DNA from: an uncultured Loktanella sp.
GTDB taxonomy: Bacteria; Pseudomonadota; Alphaproteobacteria; Rhodobacterales; Rhodobacteraceae
Assembly (NCBI GenBank): GCA_913061335.1
Contig: CAJXTP010000011.1
Span: 1 to 26,002, forward strand
Length of the DNA: 26,002 bases
Direction: 5' to 3'
The translations under genes were made by a program, and so were the position numbers. The notes under the pieces are model-generated. The model had not been told where the DNA came from, did not search any database, and was given only the letters and a program-made list of their open reading frames with translations. Numbering within the stretch: the stretch's first letter is position 1; each line of letters begins with the position of its first letter. This document shows positions 1-7,809 of the stretch, one piece after another.

Positions 1-858
1 CGGAAGGTCACCAGCATCAAACAATTCAAACCCTACGGGCAAGGCTTCGTAGGCCTGTTCAGAATGAATTTTCCAAATATTGCTCCCGTCGACATCCAGT
101 TCGTGACCGTTCGCAAGGTCAAGGTGGTAAGCTGCGAGCGCAAGTTCGGACATGAAGGCTACTTCGCCACCCCTGGCTGCAAAAAGATCAACTGTCATTG
201 CGTGGTCAAACGCTGGCTCTAAGCCAAGGGCATAGTTGATTGCGCTGCCTGCGAGTACGGCGACTTCGGCTTGCGTGATCGCGTCGGTTGGGCCGTTGGA
301 ATAATGGTCAAGCGGGATCGTGGAATAGAAGACGTTGCCTTGCCCGTGGTCATAAGAAACCGCGACCGCATTTCCTTCAACCCCAGTTGTCAAAAGCACT
401 TCGGCGCCGTTTGGCAATGATGATGCTGTGACGTATCCGTGATTAGATGAGTTGCCACCGTCAAACATGTCGTCGGTGATCGTCTCAACCGCGTTAATAA
501 AGCTATCGGGTGCCCCGTTAGCCACATCGACGTCATACTGATCGACGCTGTCCAAATCGCGGACAAACACGATCCCGTCGGAACCCGGTAGTATATCGCC
601 CGCGCCAGTGACGTTTCGGTCAAAGACGACAAGGCTCATACCGTTAGACACTGCCACATCAAGTGCAGCAATCTGCGCCGCGCTTAGGTTCCAGCCGTCG
701 TTGTCGTAATTTACCAAATATAGCGCATCCAGCCCGCTAAGCGAACTGATAGTAATCCCTGGTAGGCTAACTGCTGTGTGCCCGTTTGTTGTAATTTCAT
801 CCGCAAGATACGCATCACTCGCATCGGAACCTGCGTTCCAGTACCCAATATTTGGCAT
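1..858 (-). CDS. Partial large secreted/surface-type protein (N-terminal 286 codons)
   Basis: An open frame starts with ATG at 858 and runs without a stop to the left edge, so the C-terminus is missing. A ribosome-binding site, GAGGG, lies about 7 bases before the ATG. Residues 1 to about 185 read like an alpha/beta domain of the glutamine-amidotransferase/ThuA kind (for example a GQGNVFYSTIPLDHY stretch, then a conserved-looking AVLAGSAINYALG). From about residue 190 a new segment begins (SELALAAYH), which resembles the beginning of hydrolase/lipase-like domains in some RTX proteins of Roseobacters, but this is a weak resemblance. The composition is acidic, rich in Asp, Asn and Gly and without cysteine, as in type I-secreted proteins that carry a C-terminal signal. 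No N-terminal signal peptide is visible. That it is secreted is inference; the rest of the gene lies outside the window. Confidence 0.72.
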   Translation of the reverse strand, partial: MPNIGYWNAGSDASDAYLADEITTNGHTAVSLPGITISSLSGLDALYLVNYDNDGWNLSAAQIAALDVAVSNGMSLVVFDRNVTGAGDILPGSDGIVFVRDLDSVDQYDVDVANGAPDSFINAVETITDDMFDGGNSSNHGYVTASSLPNGAEVLLTTGVEGNAVAVSYDHGQGNVFYSTIPLDHYSNGPTDAITQAEVAVLAGSAINYALGLEPAFDHAMTVDLFAARGGEVAFMSELALAAYHLDLANGHELDVDGSNIWKIHSEQAYEALPVGFELFDAGDLP

Positions 859-934
859 AAAAATTCCCTCATCAAAAAAAAACATCGTTGGATTGATGTA
901 GTTAGGATGGCGAGCGGAGCGATGTCAATGTTGG

Positions 935-949
935 TTAAGTATTTGTTAA
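935..949 (-). promoter_or_regulatory. CtrA-like binding site
   Basis: The sequence TTAA, seven bases, TTAA is present, and each half is followed by C in one of the two readings, giving the TTAA-N7-TTAAC form known for the alphaproteobacterial regulator CtrA. It lies about 80 bases upstream of the ATG at 858, in the only sizeable intergenic space before that gene. A nine-base A/T run (874-882) separates it from the ribosome-binding site. Function is inferred from the motif and its position only. Confidence 0.45.
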
Positions 950-990
950 CTGGTCTTCTGCGACCGATGGTTGCATGGGGGGCTTGGGTT

Positions 991-1031
991 CGTCTTCCGC
1001 GTCTGGGATTGTAGACCAGACGCGGAAGACG
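991..1031 (-). terminator. Strong hairpin downstream of mcl1, probable terminator
   Basis: There is a perfect 15-base inverted repeat (991-1005 and 1017-1031) around an 11-base loop, starting only one base after the mcl1 stop codon. No T-run follows on the minus strand, so it may be a Rho-assisted stop or an mRNA 3'-end stabiliser rather than a classical intrinsic terminator. Confidence 0.6.
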
Positions 1032-1032
1032 A

Positions 1033-1989
1033 TTAGCCGGTGATCAATTCTGATTGGCGTACGATGACTTCGGCTTGTTTGATCGATGCGATATCGACGA
1101 GCCGGCCTTTGTAGACGGTGGCCCCTTCGCCGTTGGCGGTGGCTTGCGCCATGGCTGCGAGGATCTCGCGGGCCTCGGCGACGGCCTCGGTTGAGGGGGT
1201 AAAGACCTCGTTGGCGATGCCGATTTGTTTGGGGTGGATTGCCCATTTGCCGACCATGCCAAGGGTGGCAGAGCGACGCGATTGTGCGCGGTAGCCTTCG
1301 TCATCGGAAAAGTCGCCGAAGGGGCCGTCGACGGGCAAGATGCCGTGGGTCCGGCAGGCCGCGACGATCGCCGTTTGTGCAAGGTGCCACGGGTCGGAGT
1401 AGTGCCGCGTGTCGCCGTGCAGCATGTAGTAGTTGTCTTGTGTCCCGCCGATGCCCGTTGTTTGCATGCCCATCGAGGCCGCAAAATCAGCCGCGCCCAG
1501 TGACATCGCGACCATGCGCGGGCTGGATGCTGCGATTTCATTGACGTTCACGAGCCCTGCAGCGGATTCGATGATGACCTCGAAGTTAATGCGTTTTGTG
1601 CGCCCTTTAGCGGCTTCAATCGCGGTGACCAGCGCGTCGACTGCGTAGATATCGGCTGCATTGCCAACCTTGGGGATCATGATCTGATCGAGCCGGTCGC
1701 CTACCTGTTCCAGCACATCAACCACGTCGCGGTACCAGTACGGTGTGTCGAGAGAGTTGATCCGCACTGACAGGGTTTTGCTGTTCCAATCGACGGTATT
1801 AATCGCGTCGATCACATTGGCGCGCGCGCTGTCTTTGTCGGACGGTGACACGCTGTCTTCGAGGTCGAGGTTGATCACGTCTGCTGCGCTTGCCGCCATT
1901 TTCGCAAATAGTTTGGTGTTTGAGCCGGGGCCGAAAAGCTGGCAGCGGTTTGGGCGGGCAGGCGGTGTTGGTTGCAGGCGGAAGGACAT
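1033..1989 (-). CDS. mcl1: L-malyl-CoA/beta-methylmalyl-CoA lyase
   Basis: A 318-residue member of the HpcH/HpaI aldolase/citrate lyase family. In Rhodobacter this enzyme reversibly cleaves beta-methylmalyl-CoA to glyoxylate and propionyl-CoA and malyl-CoA to glyoxylate and acetyl-CoA, a late step of the ethylmalonyl-CoA pathway for acetate assimilation. The length equals that of Mcl1. The substrate-contacting arginine (R76, in SVRINS) and the Mg2+ ligands E141 (in VIIES) and D168 (in LGAADFAASMG) fall at the positions I recall for the Rhodobacter enzyme. The start has a GAGGTG ribosome-binding site just upstream. It lies 103 bases downstream of the chorismate mutase gene on the same strand, so it may have its own promoter. 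The related thioesterase Mcl2 is shorter, which favours Mcl1. Confidence 0.93.
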   Translation of the reverse strand: MSFRLQPTPPARPNRCQLFGPGSNTKLFAKMAASAADVINLDLEDSVSPSDKDSARANVIDAINTVDWNSKTLSVRINSLDTPYWYRDVVDVLEQVGDRLDQIMIPKVGNAADIYAVDALVTAIEAAKGRTKRINFEVIIESAAGLVNVNEIAASSPRMVAMSLGAADFAASMGMQTTGIGGTQDNYYMLHGDTRHYSDPWHLAQTAIVAACRTHGILPVDGPFGDFSDDEGYRAQSRRSATLGMVGKWAIHPKQIGIANEVFTPSTEAVAEAREILAAMAQATANGEGATVYKGRLVDIASIKQAEVIVRQSELITG

Positions 1990-2092
1990 ATGGCACCTCG
2001 AGTGAGTTGTGATGTTGCGCGTGATCTGATCGGATTGTTAGATTGTTGCGCGTGCGTTCACAAGTGTCATTTTGCAGGTGCAGCAATTTGCC

Positions 2093-2395
2093 CTATTCGG
2101 GGATGTGTTTTGCTTCGCGTTTGATCGACCATTCGACGAGATGCGTCCAAAGTGCCTCGGCGAGATCAGGGTCGAGGTCTTTGGTGGCAGCCATGCGCCG
2201 CACGTTTGTGATCACTTCGTCCACACGAGACGTGATCCGCGCGGGCAGGTCGGCGGTTTTCTTAATGTCGACGGCGCGGTCAATATAGCCCGCGCGTTGC
2301 ACCAGAAGGTCCACCAGTGCTGCATCAAGTCTGTCAATTTCAATCCGCAGTTCTGCCATGTTGGAACAGTCCTGCGGGGCTTTTGGGTCGGTCAT
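2093..2395 (-). CDS. Chorismate mutase, AroQ type
   Basis: A 100-residue, all-helical AroQ-fold protein that should convert chorismate to prephenate in phenylalanine/tyrosine synthesis in the cytoplasm. The first helix carries the typical pattern with R17, D21, D24 and R34 (ELRIEIDRLDAALVDLL), followed by K45 in the VDIKK segment, which matches the active-site lysine of the family. It is a stand-alone domain, without a fused prephenate dehydratase or dehydrogenase. Its start codon lies one base downstream of the aminotransferase stop, so the two are almost certainly co-transcribed. That pairing makes sense because the aminotransferase can complete aromatic amino acid synthesis. Confidence 0.88.
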   Translation of the reverse strand: MTDPKAPQDCSNMAELRIEIDRLDAALVDLLVQRAGYIDRAVDIKKTADLPARITSRVDEVITNVRRMAATKDLDPDLAEALWTHLVEWSIKREAKHIPE

Positions 2396-2396
2396 G

Positions 2397-3584
2397 TTAG
2401 ATGCCTGCGTCCACGATTGCGCGCGCCAAAATCGGCACGGTTTCAGCGTTAAGTCCTGCGATGTTCATCCGGCTATCGCCGACCATATAGATACCGTGAT
2501 CGGCGCGCAGTTTTTCGACCATCTCGGGCGTGGTGCCGAGGCGGCTGAACATGCCACGGTGATCGGCGAGAAAGCTGAATCGGTCCGAATTGGTCAAGCG
2601 CTTTAGCTCGTCGGCAAGCTGTTGGCGCAGGCCAAGCATGCCGTTGCGCGTTTCTTCAAGCTCGGCTTCCCAATCTGCGCGCAATTCAGGGTCGTTCAGG
2701 ATTGTGGTCACAACCCGTGCGCCGTGATCGGGCGGGAACGAGAAGTTTTGCCGGTTGAGGTAGTTCAGGTTTTCTTGGGCGAGGGCGGCTTGGTCGGTGT
2801 CTTTTGCGATGGCCATCAAGATGCCTGTGCGTTCGCGGTAGATGCCAAAGTTTTTGGAACACGACGCCGCGATCAGGACGTTTTCAAAAGCGCCTGCGAC
2901 TTTACGCGTGGCTGCCGCGTCTTGCGCCAAGCCGTCGCCGAACCCTTGGTAGGCGATGTCGATGAAGGGCGTGGCCCCTTTGGCTTGCAGGATCGCGATG
3001 ACTTGATCCCATTGGTCCAGCGTCAGGTTTGCCCCAGTTGGATTGTGGCAGCAGCCGTGCAGCAGGACCACATCGCCCGCGGCAACGCCGTCGAGATCGG
3101 CGAGCATGCCGTCAAAGTCGACGCCGCGTGTTTCACTGTCGAAATATCGGTAGTCGCTGGATTTCATGCCCAGATAATTGATGATCGACGGGTGGTTTGG
3201 CCATGTCGGGTTGGACAGCCAAACTGTGGCCTCTGGTGCGGCCATTTGGATCAGCTCGAGGGCTTGGCGGATCGCGCCCGTGCCCCCAGGGGTGGCCACG
3301 GCACCGATCCTGTCGCGCGCAACGGTGGTGCCAAGAACGAGGTCAATCATTGCGTCTGAAAACGCAGGATCACCCGCAAGGCCGACGTAGGCTTTTGATG
3401 TTTGCTCTGCCTGCAGGCGCTTTTCGGCTTCTTTTACGGCGCGCATAACGGGGGTGTTGCCGGATGCGTCTTTGTAGACGCCAACGCCCAGATCGACCTT
3501 GGTGTCGCGATCATCGGCGCGGTAGGCGGCCATCAGCGCGAGGATTTTATCAGTGGGTTGTTTGTGCAGGGAATTAAGCAACAT
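2397..3584 (-). CDS. Aromatic/aspartate aminotransferase, class I
   Basis: A PLP-dependent class I aminotransferase of 395 residues with the AspC/TyrB layout. The PLP-binding lysine is K244 in SCSKNFGIYRERTG, the characteristic motif of the aspartate/aromatic subgroup, and HNPTG carries the PLP-ring-contacting Asn (N181). An N-terminal VDLGVGVYKD is typical of the same group. I placed the start at 3584, 18 codons into the open frame. Family members begin near MLLNSL, and that ATG overlaps the sseA stop as TAATG, which suggests translational coupling. It probably transaminates oxaloacetate and/or phenylpyruvate and hydroxyphenylpyruvate. Whether aspartate or aromatic substrates are preferred cannot be told from the sequence, but the adjoining chorismate mutase hints at aromatic use. 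Confidence 0.9.
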   Translation of the reverse strand: MLLNSLHKQPTDKILALMAAYRADDRDTKVDLGVGVYKDASGNTPVMRAVKEAEKRLQAEQTSKAYVGLAGDPAFSDAMIDLVLGTTVARDRIGAVATPGGTGAIRQALELIQMAAPEATVWLSNPTWPNHPSIINYLGMKSSDYRYFDSETRGVDFDGMLADLDGVAAGDVVLLHGCCHNPTGANLTLDQWDQVIAILQAKGATPFIDIAYQGFGDGLAQDAAATRKVAGAFENVLIAASCSKNFGIYRERTGILMAIAKDTDQAALAQENLNYLNRQNFSFPPDHGARVVTTILNDPELRADWEAELEETRNGMLGLRQQLADELKRLTNSDRFSFLADHRGMFSRLGTTPEMVEKLRADHGIYMVGDSRMNIAGLNAETVPILARAIVDAGI

Positions 3585-4450
3585 TATGCGTCTCCGGTAG
3601 CGATTGGAAGGTCGGCGTACATGCCCCATTCGGACCATGAGCCGTCGTAAACTGCGTGATCGGTTTTGCCGATCCGTTCAAGTGCGAGCGACAAAATTGC
3701 CGCCGTCACGCCAGACCCGCAGGTGGTGATGACGGGTTTTGTCAGATCAACGCCTGCCGATTTCAGGGCGCTTTTGATGCCAGTCGCATCTTTCATCGTA
3801 CCATCTGCGTTCAGCAGGTTTTGATAGAATACGTTTTGCGAATTTGGGATGTGACCAGAGCGTAGCCCTGCGCGCGGCTCGGTGCCTTCGCCGCGAAACC
3901 GTTCAGCGGGGCGCACATCGATGATGGTGTAATCCCCAAGTTTGGCGGCGCGCGCCACTTGGGTCACGTCTTTTATCATTTGGTTTTGGCGTGTCACGGT
4001 CATATGCCGATCACGGATCACAGGGGCCATGTCGGACGTCGGATGCCCTTCGGCCTTCCATTTGGGCAGGCCCCCATCAAGCACGGCCACGTCGGTTTTG
4101 CCCATCAGCCGGAACAACCACCAGACGCGGGCGGCTGAAAACAGGCCGGACCCGTCGTAGACGACGACCTGATGTCCGTCGCCCACGCCCATCGCCCGCA
4201 TGCGTGACATGAATTTTTCAACAGGCGGGGCCATGTGCGGCAATTCGGACCGGTGATCGGAAATATCGTCGATGTCAAAGTACCTTGCGCCGGGGATATG
4301 GTCGGCTGCGTATTCCGCCGCTGCGTCCCGTTCCATTGCTGGTAGGTACCAAGACGCGTCGATCACCCGCAGATCGGGGTCTTTCAAATGCGCCGCCAGC
4401 CAAGCCGTGCTGACCAGTGTTTTTGGGTCATCCGTTGCAGTGTTTGTCAT
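3584..4450 (-). CDS. sseA: 3-mercaptopyruvate sulfurtransferase (two-domain rhodanese)
   Basis: A 288-residue protein with two rhodanese domains. The N-terminal inactive domain covers roughly residues 10-140 (with VVVYDGSGLFSAARVWWL), and the catalytic C-terminal domain roughly 160-285. The active-site loop is CGSGVTA with the catalytic cysteine at 244; this CG(S/T)GVTA form marks mercaptopyruvate rather than thiosulfate sulfurtransferases. It transfers sulfur from 3-mercaptopyruvate to thiols or cyanide, a product of cysteine transamination, which fits the downstream coupled aminotransferase. The start at 4450 was chosen because a GAGG ribosome-binding site lies about 8 bases upstream and the extra 36 codons of the open frame are low-complexity and not family-like; they also run through the terminator of the preceding gene. 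Confidence 0.9.
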   Translation of the reverse strand: MTNTATDDPKTLVSTAWLAAHLKDPDLRVIDASWYLPAMERDAAAEYAADHIPGARYFDIDDISDHRSELPHMAPPVEKFMSRMRAMGVGDGHQVVVYDGSGLFSAARVWWLFRLMGKTDVAVLDGGLPKWKAEGHPTSDMAPVIRDRHMTVTRQNQMIKDVTQVARAAKLGDYTIIDVRPAERFRGEGTEPRAGLRSGHIPNSQNVFYQNLLNADGTMKDATGIKSALKSAGVDLTKPVITTCGSGVTAAILSLALERIGKTDHAVYDGSWSEWGMYADLPIATGDA

Positions 4451-4520
4451 GGCGCGCCTCAAAAGGTTTGAACGCCTTGTCAGTACCGCGCGCGGGCGTG
4501 GCTGACAAGGACCCCGCATG

Positions 4521-4548
4521 AAAACGGGCGCCCCGCATAGGACGCCCG
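4521..4548 (-). terminator. Intrinsic terminator after the glycine-rich small gene
   Basis: On the minus strand there is a nine-base-pair GC-rich stem (4540-4548 with 4525-4533, one G-T pair), a short loop, and then TTTT (4524-4521). It lies 26 bases past the stop at 4574 and separates that gene from sseA. Confidence 0.72.
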
Positions 4549-4573
4549 CAATCATCAATGTCGTGGTGCTAGA

Positions 4574-4879
4574 TTAGCCCATGAACTTGTTTTTAATCAT
4601 GCCAACAACGGCAGTCACAACAAGACCGCCAACGCCGCCGCCAGCGAACTGACCAATGATGCCGCCGATATCCATGCCGGGTGCAACCGCGTCCGTTGCA
4701 CCGGCGGCCATAGCGCCCGCGCCGCCCATAAGACCGCCCAGCGCAGTACCGCCAGCAAGGCCGCCGACGGCGCCTGCGATTGTATTGCCAAGGTTGCCCA
4801 TTGATGCAGACGACAGCAGTTTGCCTGCCCCGTTGCCACCGATTGCGCCACCGACGAGTTGTGCGATAATTGTTTCCAT
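4574..4879 (-). CDS. Glycine-rich small protein with glycine-zipper-like segments
   Basis: A 101-residue protein made largely of Gly, Ala, Met and hydrophobic residues. Repeated GxxxG-type spacing (GGAIGGNGAG, GAVGGLAGG, LGGLMGGAG) suggests membrane insertion or tight helix packing, and the protein ends with a hydrophobic helix and a short basic tail (MIKNKFMG). No cleavable signal peptide or catalytic motif is seen. The start METIIAQLVGG at 4879 was preferred over an ATG 23 codons earlier because that extension is hydrophilic and unlike the rest; a weak GGGA lies just upstream. It has its own terminator and a 138-base upstream gap, so it is probably a single-gene unit. Proteins like this are known only as conserved hypotheticals; I assign no function. 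Confidence 0.7.
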   Translation of the reverse strand: METIIAQLVGGAIGGNGAGKLLSSASMGNLGNTIAGAVGGLAGGTALGGLMGGAGAMAAGATDAVAPGMDIGGIIGQFAGGGVGGLVVTAVVGMIKNKFMG

Positions 4880-5017
4880 AGTCCCAATCCCTATATTTTC
4901 AGGCCAGATTTCATGCCACGGGCTTGGCCCAAGCCGCTGTGGTGTCAAACCTTAACAGGTGCATATAATGCCGTAATAGGGGGGATTTGCCGGATTTTTC
5001 CCCGTGCGGGAGCGGGG

Positions 5018-5491
5018 TCAGTCCCCGTGCCGCAACAAGCGCTGCTTTTGGCGACCCCAATCGCGTGCCGCGTCAGACGCGCGTTTATCGTGGTTTTTCT
5101 TACCTTTGGCGGTCGCGATTTTGAGCTTAACCAGCCCTTTGTCGTTGAAATACATCACCAACGGCACAAGCGTCATGCCATCCCGTTTGGTTGCATTCCA
5201 CATGCGCACCAACTGTTTTTGCTTGCACAAAAGTTTGCGTTTGCGTCGTTCTTCGTGGCCAAACATTGCGCGGTCGTAGGGCGCGATGTACGAATTTGTC
5301 AGCCAAAGTTCGCCGTCATCAACAGATGCATAGCTTTCGGCGATGTTGGATTGGCCCAGCCGTAGAGATTTGACTTCGGACCCGAGCAGGATGATTCCGA
5401 CTTCAAGGTCTTCTTCGATCGCAAAGTCGTACCGGGCCCTGCGATTTTCAGCGAGCACTTTGTAGTTTGTATTCTCGGATTTGTTAGCCAT
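5018..5491 (-). CDS. smpB: SsrA-binding protein SmpB
   Basis: A 157-residue SmpB, the partner of tmRNA in trans-translation, which frees stalled ribosomes and tags the unfinished protein. The length is the usual one. Family features are seen in order: NYKVLAENRRARYDF at the N-terminus, GIILLGSEVKSLR with NIAESYA, GHEERRKRKLL in the RNA-binding part, and a basic C-terminal tail (KGKKNHDKR through RQKQRLLRHGD) that enters the mRNA channel. The start MANKSENTNYK at 5491 was chosen over a frame 50 codons longer because SmpB proteins begin here. It is divergent from the glycosylase gene with a 74-base gap. The tmRNA gene (ssrA) is not in the window. Confidence 0.96.
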   Translation of the reverse strand: MANKSENTNYKVLAENRRARYDFAIEEDLEVGIILLGSEVKSLRLGQSNIAESYASVDDGELWLTNSYIAPYDRAMFGHEERRKRKLLCKQKQLVRMWNATKRDGMTLVPLVMYFNDKGLVKLKIATAKGKKNHDKRASDAARDWGRQKQRLLRHGD

Positions 5492-5565
5492 GGTCTGCAA
5501 ATAGGCCAAGGGATGGGTGCGCACAAGTGGCCCGCATCGCCCTCGTGCTGATAAAGGAGCCGCTG

Positions 5566-6762
5566 ATGTCTGTCCCCGTTCTGTCCAATGCCGCCGCGCG
5601 CGCTGTGTTTCTGCATCGCCACGGATTGTCTGCGCCTCCAAGTGGTGCTGGCAAGGGCGCGGATTTGGCGGAGGTTATTTCGGATCTAGGATTTGTTCAG
5701 TTGGACAGTGTGAACACATTTGCCCGCGCCCATGACCTAATTTTGTGGTCCCGCCGTCAGCAATATCGCCCGAGCGGGTTGCAAAATGCGCTGGCCCGTG
5801 ACCGCGATGTGTTTGAGCATTGGACCCATGATGCCGCCGCAATCGACATGAATTTATATCCGCATTGGAAACTGAAGTTTGCCCGCGATGCCAAGCTGCT
5901 TGCGTCCCGTTGGCGCGACACCCGCCGTGGCGATTTGATGACCAAGATCGATGAGGTGCTGCGTCAGGTGTCGGATCACGGGTGTTGTACGTCCGGTGAT
6001 GTTGGTCTGGACGAGGTGCGCGGCAAAGGTGGCTGGTGGGATTGGCATCCGTCCAAGACTGCGCTGGAATATTTGTGGCGGTCTGGCCAATTATCAGTCG
6101 CCCGCCGTGACGGGTTCAAAAAGGTCTATGATCTGACGGAGCGGGTTATTCCAGCTGCGCAGTTGAATGCCTATGCGTCTGAGGCTGATACGGTTCATTG
6201 GGCCTGTGGGGCCGCGCTGGACAGGCTTGGGTTTGCCACTTCGGGCGAGCTGGCTGCGTTTTGGGATATCGTCACGCCTGCGGAGGCGAAAGCATGGGGT
6301 ATGGCTGCGATTGCGGATGGCACGGCGATTTGGGTCGATGTGCAAGGCGCGGATGGCAGTTTGCGCCAAAGCCTCGCGCGTCCTGATTTGATGGATCAAG
6401 TACCGCCTGTGCCGCCAGCCCGTGTGCGTATTTTATCGCCGTTTGATCCTGCGTTGCGTGACAGAAAACGGGCGGAGCGGTTGTTTGGGTTTCATTACCG
6501 GATCGAGATTTTCGTGCCCGCCCCAAAGCGTCAGTATGGGTATTACGTGTTTCCGGTGATGGAGGGCGACCGTTTGATCGGGCGGATTGATATGAAGGCG
6601 GATAGGCCTGCCGGCATTTTGAACGTCACAGGGTTTTGGCCAGAGGTTGGCGTGCAGATGGGCGCTGGACGCCGTTCGCGGTTGGACGCCGAGCTGGGTC
6701 GCGCAGCCCGTTTTGGGGGCTGCGCAGACGTCGTGTATGCTGATGATTGGTGCAAAGGGTGA
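5566..6762 (+). CDS. YcaQ/AlkX-family winged-helix DNA glycosylase
   Basis: A 398-residue protein of the HTH_42 (AlkZ/AlkX, YcaQ) family, which excises alkylated bases and unhooks DNA interstrand crosslinks. The catalytic Q-hydrophobic-D motif is visible as QLD at residues 45-47 in FVQLDSVN; the Asp form is that of YcaQ/AlkX, as opposed to the Q-x-Q form of streptomycete AlkZ. The family's central winged-helix features (WWDWHPSKTALEYLWRSGQL, then ARRDGFKKVYDLTERV) and the conserved C-terminal LSPFDPALRDRKRAERLFGFHYRIE with YYVFPVMEGDRLIGRID are present. The ATG at 5566 has an AAGGAG ribosome-binding site about 6 bases upstream; the 13 codons before it are not family-like. It converges on dapA with a shared hairpin between. 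Substrate range is not deducible. Confidence 0.88.
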   Translation: MSVPVLSNAAARAVFLHRHGLSAPPSGAGKGADLAEVISDLGFVQLDSVNTFARAHDLILWSRRQQYRPSGLQNALARDRDVFEHWTHDAAAIDMNLYPHWKLKFARDAKLLASRWRDTRRGDLMTKIDEVLRQVSDHGCCTSGDVGLDEVRGKGGWWDWHPSKTALEYLWRSGQLSVARRDGFKKVYDLTERVIPAAQLNAYASEADTVHWACGAALDRLGFATSGELAAFWDIVTPAEAKAWGMAAIADGTAIWVDVQGADGSLRQSLARPDLMDQVPPVPPARVRILSPFDPALRDRKRAERLFGFHYRIEIFVPAPKRQYGYYVFPVMEGDRLIGRIDMKADRPAGILNVTGFWPEVGVQMGAGRRSRLDAELGRAARFGGCADVVYADDWCKG

Positions 6763-6782
6763 TGGGTTTTAACCCATCGCCC
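6757..6782. terminator. Bidirectional hairpin between convergent alkX-like gene and dapA
   Basis: A ten-base-pair stem (6757-6766 with 6773-6782, one G-T pair) around a TTTTAA loop covers the stop codon of the glycosylase gene and ends 7 bases before the dapA stop. It is symmetric, so it could serve both genes. No long T-run follows on either strand. Confidence 0.55.
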
Positions 6783-6788
6783 GTTGGC

Positions 6789-7661
6789 TCAGTTCAACAG
6801 GCCAGCGAATTGCATGCCAGATTTGATCGCGGCCTTCGTTTCATCGGACAGTGGTGTCAGTGGCGACCGGACTTCTTCGCCGCAAAGCCCTAGCAATGAC
6901 ATGCCGTATTTTGCCCCAACAAGACCTGGTTCTGTGAACACCGCCTCGTGCAATGGCATCAGTCGGTCAAGCAACACAAGCGCCGTGGCATAGTCACCCG
7001 CAAGCGTGGTTTCTTGGAATTCTGCGCAAAGCTTAGCCGCGATGTTGGCTGTGACCGAGATACACCCGACCCCGCCGTGCGCGTTGAACCCAAGCGCCGT
7101 CGCATCTTCGCCGGACAGTTGCACAAAGTCGTTCCCACAGTGCATCCGCTGCTTTGGCACGCGTGACAGATCGCCAGTCGCGTCTTTCACGCCCACGATC
7201 ATCGGCAATTCGGCCAACTTGCCCATTGTCTCGGGCGACATGTCCACGACAGACCGACCCGGAATGTTGTAGATGATGATCGGCAGACCACAATTTGCCG
7301 CAGCCGTGAAATGCGCGATCAGGCCGGCTTGGGTTGGTTTGTTGTAATATGGCGTTACGACCAGTGCCGCATCAGCGCCTGCCTTTTTTGCGGCCTCGAC
7401 CAAGCGCACAGTTTCCACGGTGTTGTTCGATCCTGCGCCAGCAATCACAGGGATACGCCCAGCGGCAGCTTGTACAACAGTTTGCACAACCAAGTCGTGT
7501 TCTGCGTGGGTCAGTGTTGGGCTTTCGCCTGTTGTGCCAACTGGCACCAGACCGTGGCTGCCTTGATCGACATGCCAGTCGACCAGTTTTTTCAGCGCAT
7601 CAATGTCCACTTTGCCGTTGTTAAACGGCGTGACAAGTGCAGGCATAGACCCTTTGAACAT
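6789..7661 (-). CDS. dapA: 4-hydroxy-tetrahydrodipicolinate synthase
   Basis: A 290-residue class I aldolase of the DapA/NAL family that condenses pyruvate with aspartate semialdehyde in the lysine and meso-diaminopimelate pathway. The Schiff-base lysine is K159 in VGVKDATGD, the catalytic tyrosine is Y131 in IIIYNIPGR, and the GTTGE motif is at 42-46, with GAGSNNT following; all are DapA-type. The start at 7661 was chosen over an ATG three codons earlier because the AAGGA ribosome-binding site sits 8 bases before 7661 and directly abuts the earlier ATG. It is divergent from the lytic transglycosylase gene, so two peptidoglycan-related functions (precursor supply and turnover) share an intergenic region, although this may be chance. 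Confidence 0.95.
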   Translation of the reverse strand: MFKGSMPALVTPFNNGKVDIDALKKLVDWHVDQGSHGLVPVGTTGESPTLTHAEHDLVVQTVVQAAAGRIPVIAGAGSNNTVETVRLVEAAKKAGADAALVVTPYYNKPTQAGLIAHFTAAANCGLPIIIYNIPGRSVVDMSPETMGKLAELPMIVGVKDATGDLSRVPKQRMHCGNDFVQLSGEDATALGFNAHGGVGCISVTANIAAKLCAEFQETTLAGDYATALVLLDRLMPLHEAVFTEPGLVGAKYGMSLLGLCGEEVRSPLTPLSDETKAAIKSGMQFAGLLN

Positions 7662-7809
7662 GACGCGCATCCTTTTGGTGGTGGCCTGAATCAGACCAAT
7701 GAAATCGCGCGGACATTAGACGCCTTTCCGCCGATGAACAAGATTTGACATTGCCCAATGGTCTTTGCGCTTTAGGATGTGGGTTACCTTGTTGTTTGAG
7801 GATGATCTG

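Noticed and set aside
2070..2090. TTGC-N7-GCAA element upstream of mcl1, as a ScfR/PccR-type operator
   Set aside because: The arms are only four bases, the spacing differs from the TTTGC-type consensus of these regulators, and it overlaps the end of the chorismate mutase gene and the space after it.
2622..3359. Long plus-strand open frame of 245 codons
   Set aside because: It lies fully antisense to the aminotransferase gene and has no family-like pattern; it is a by-product of the codon bias of the real gene.
4995..5040. CCCCG...CGGGG inverted repeats downstream of smpB, as a terminator
   Set aside because: On the minus strand the stem is followed by A residues, not T; the T-run is on the wrong side, so there is no intrinsic terminator for smpB that I can support.
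7745..7773. TTGACA with a downstream hexamer as sigma-70 promoter of the lytic transglycosylase gene
   Set aside because: The -35 is perfect, but at 17 bases the -10 (CGCTTT) is poor and the better TAGGAT is 22 bases away.
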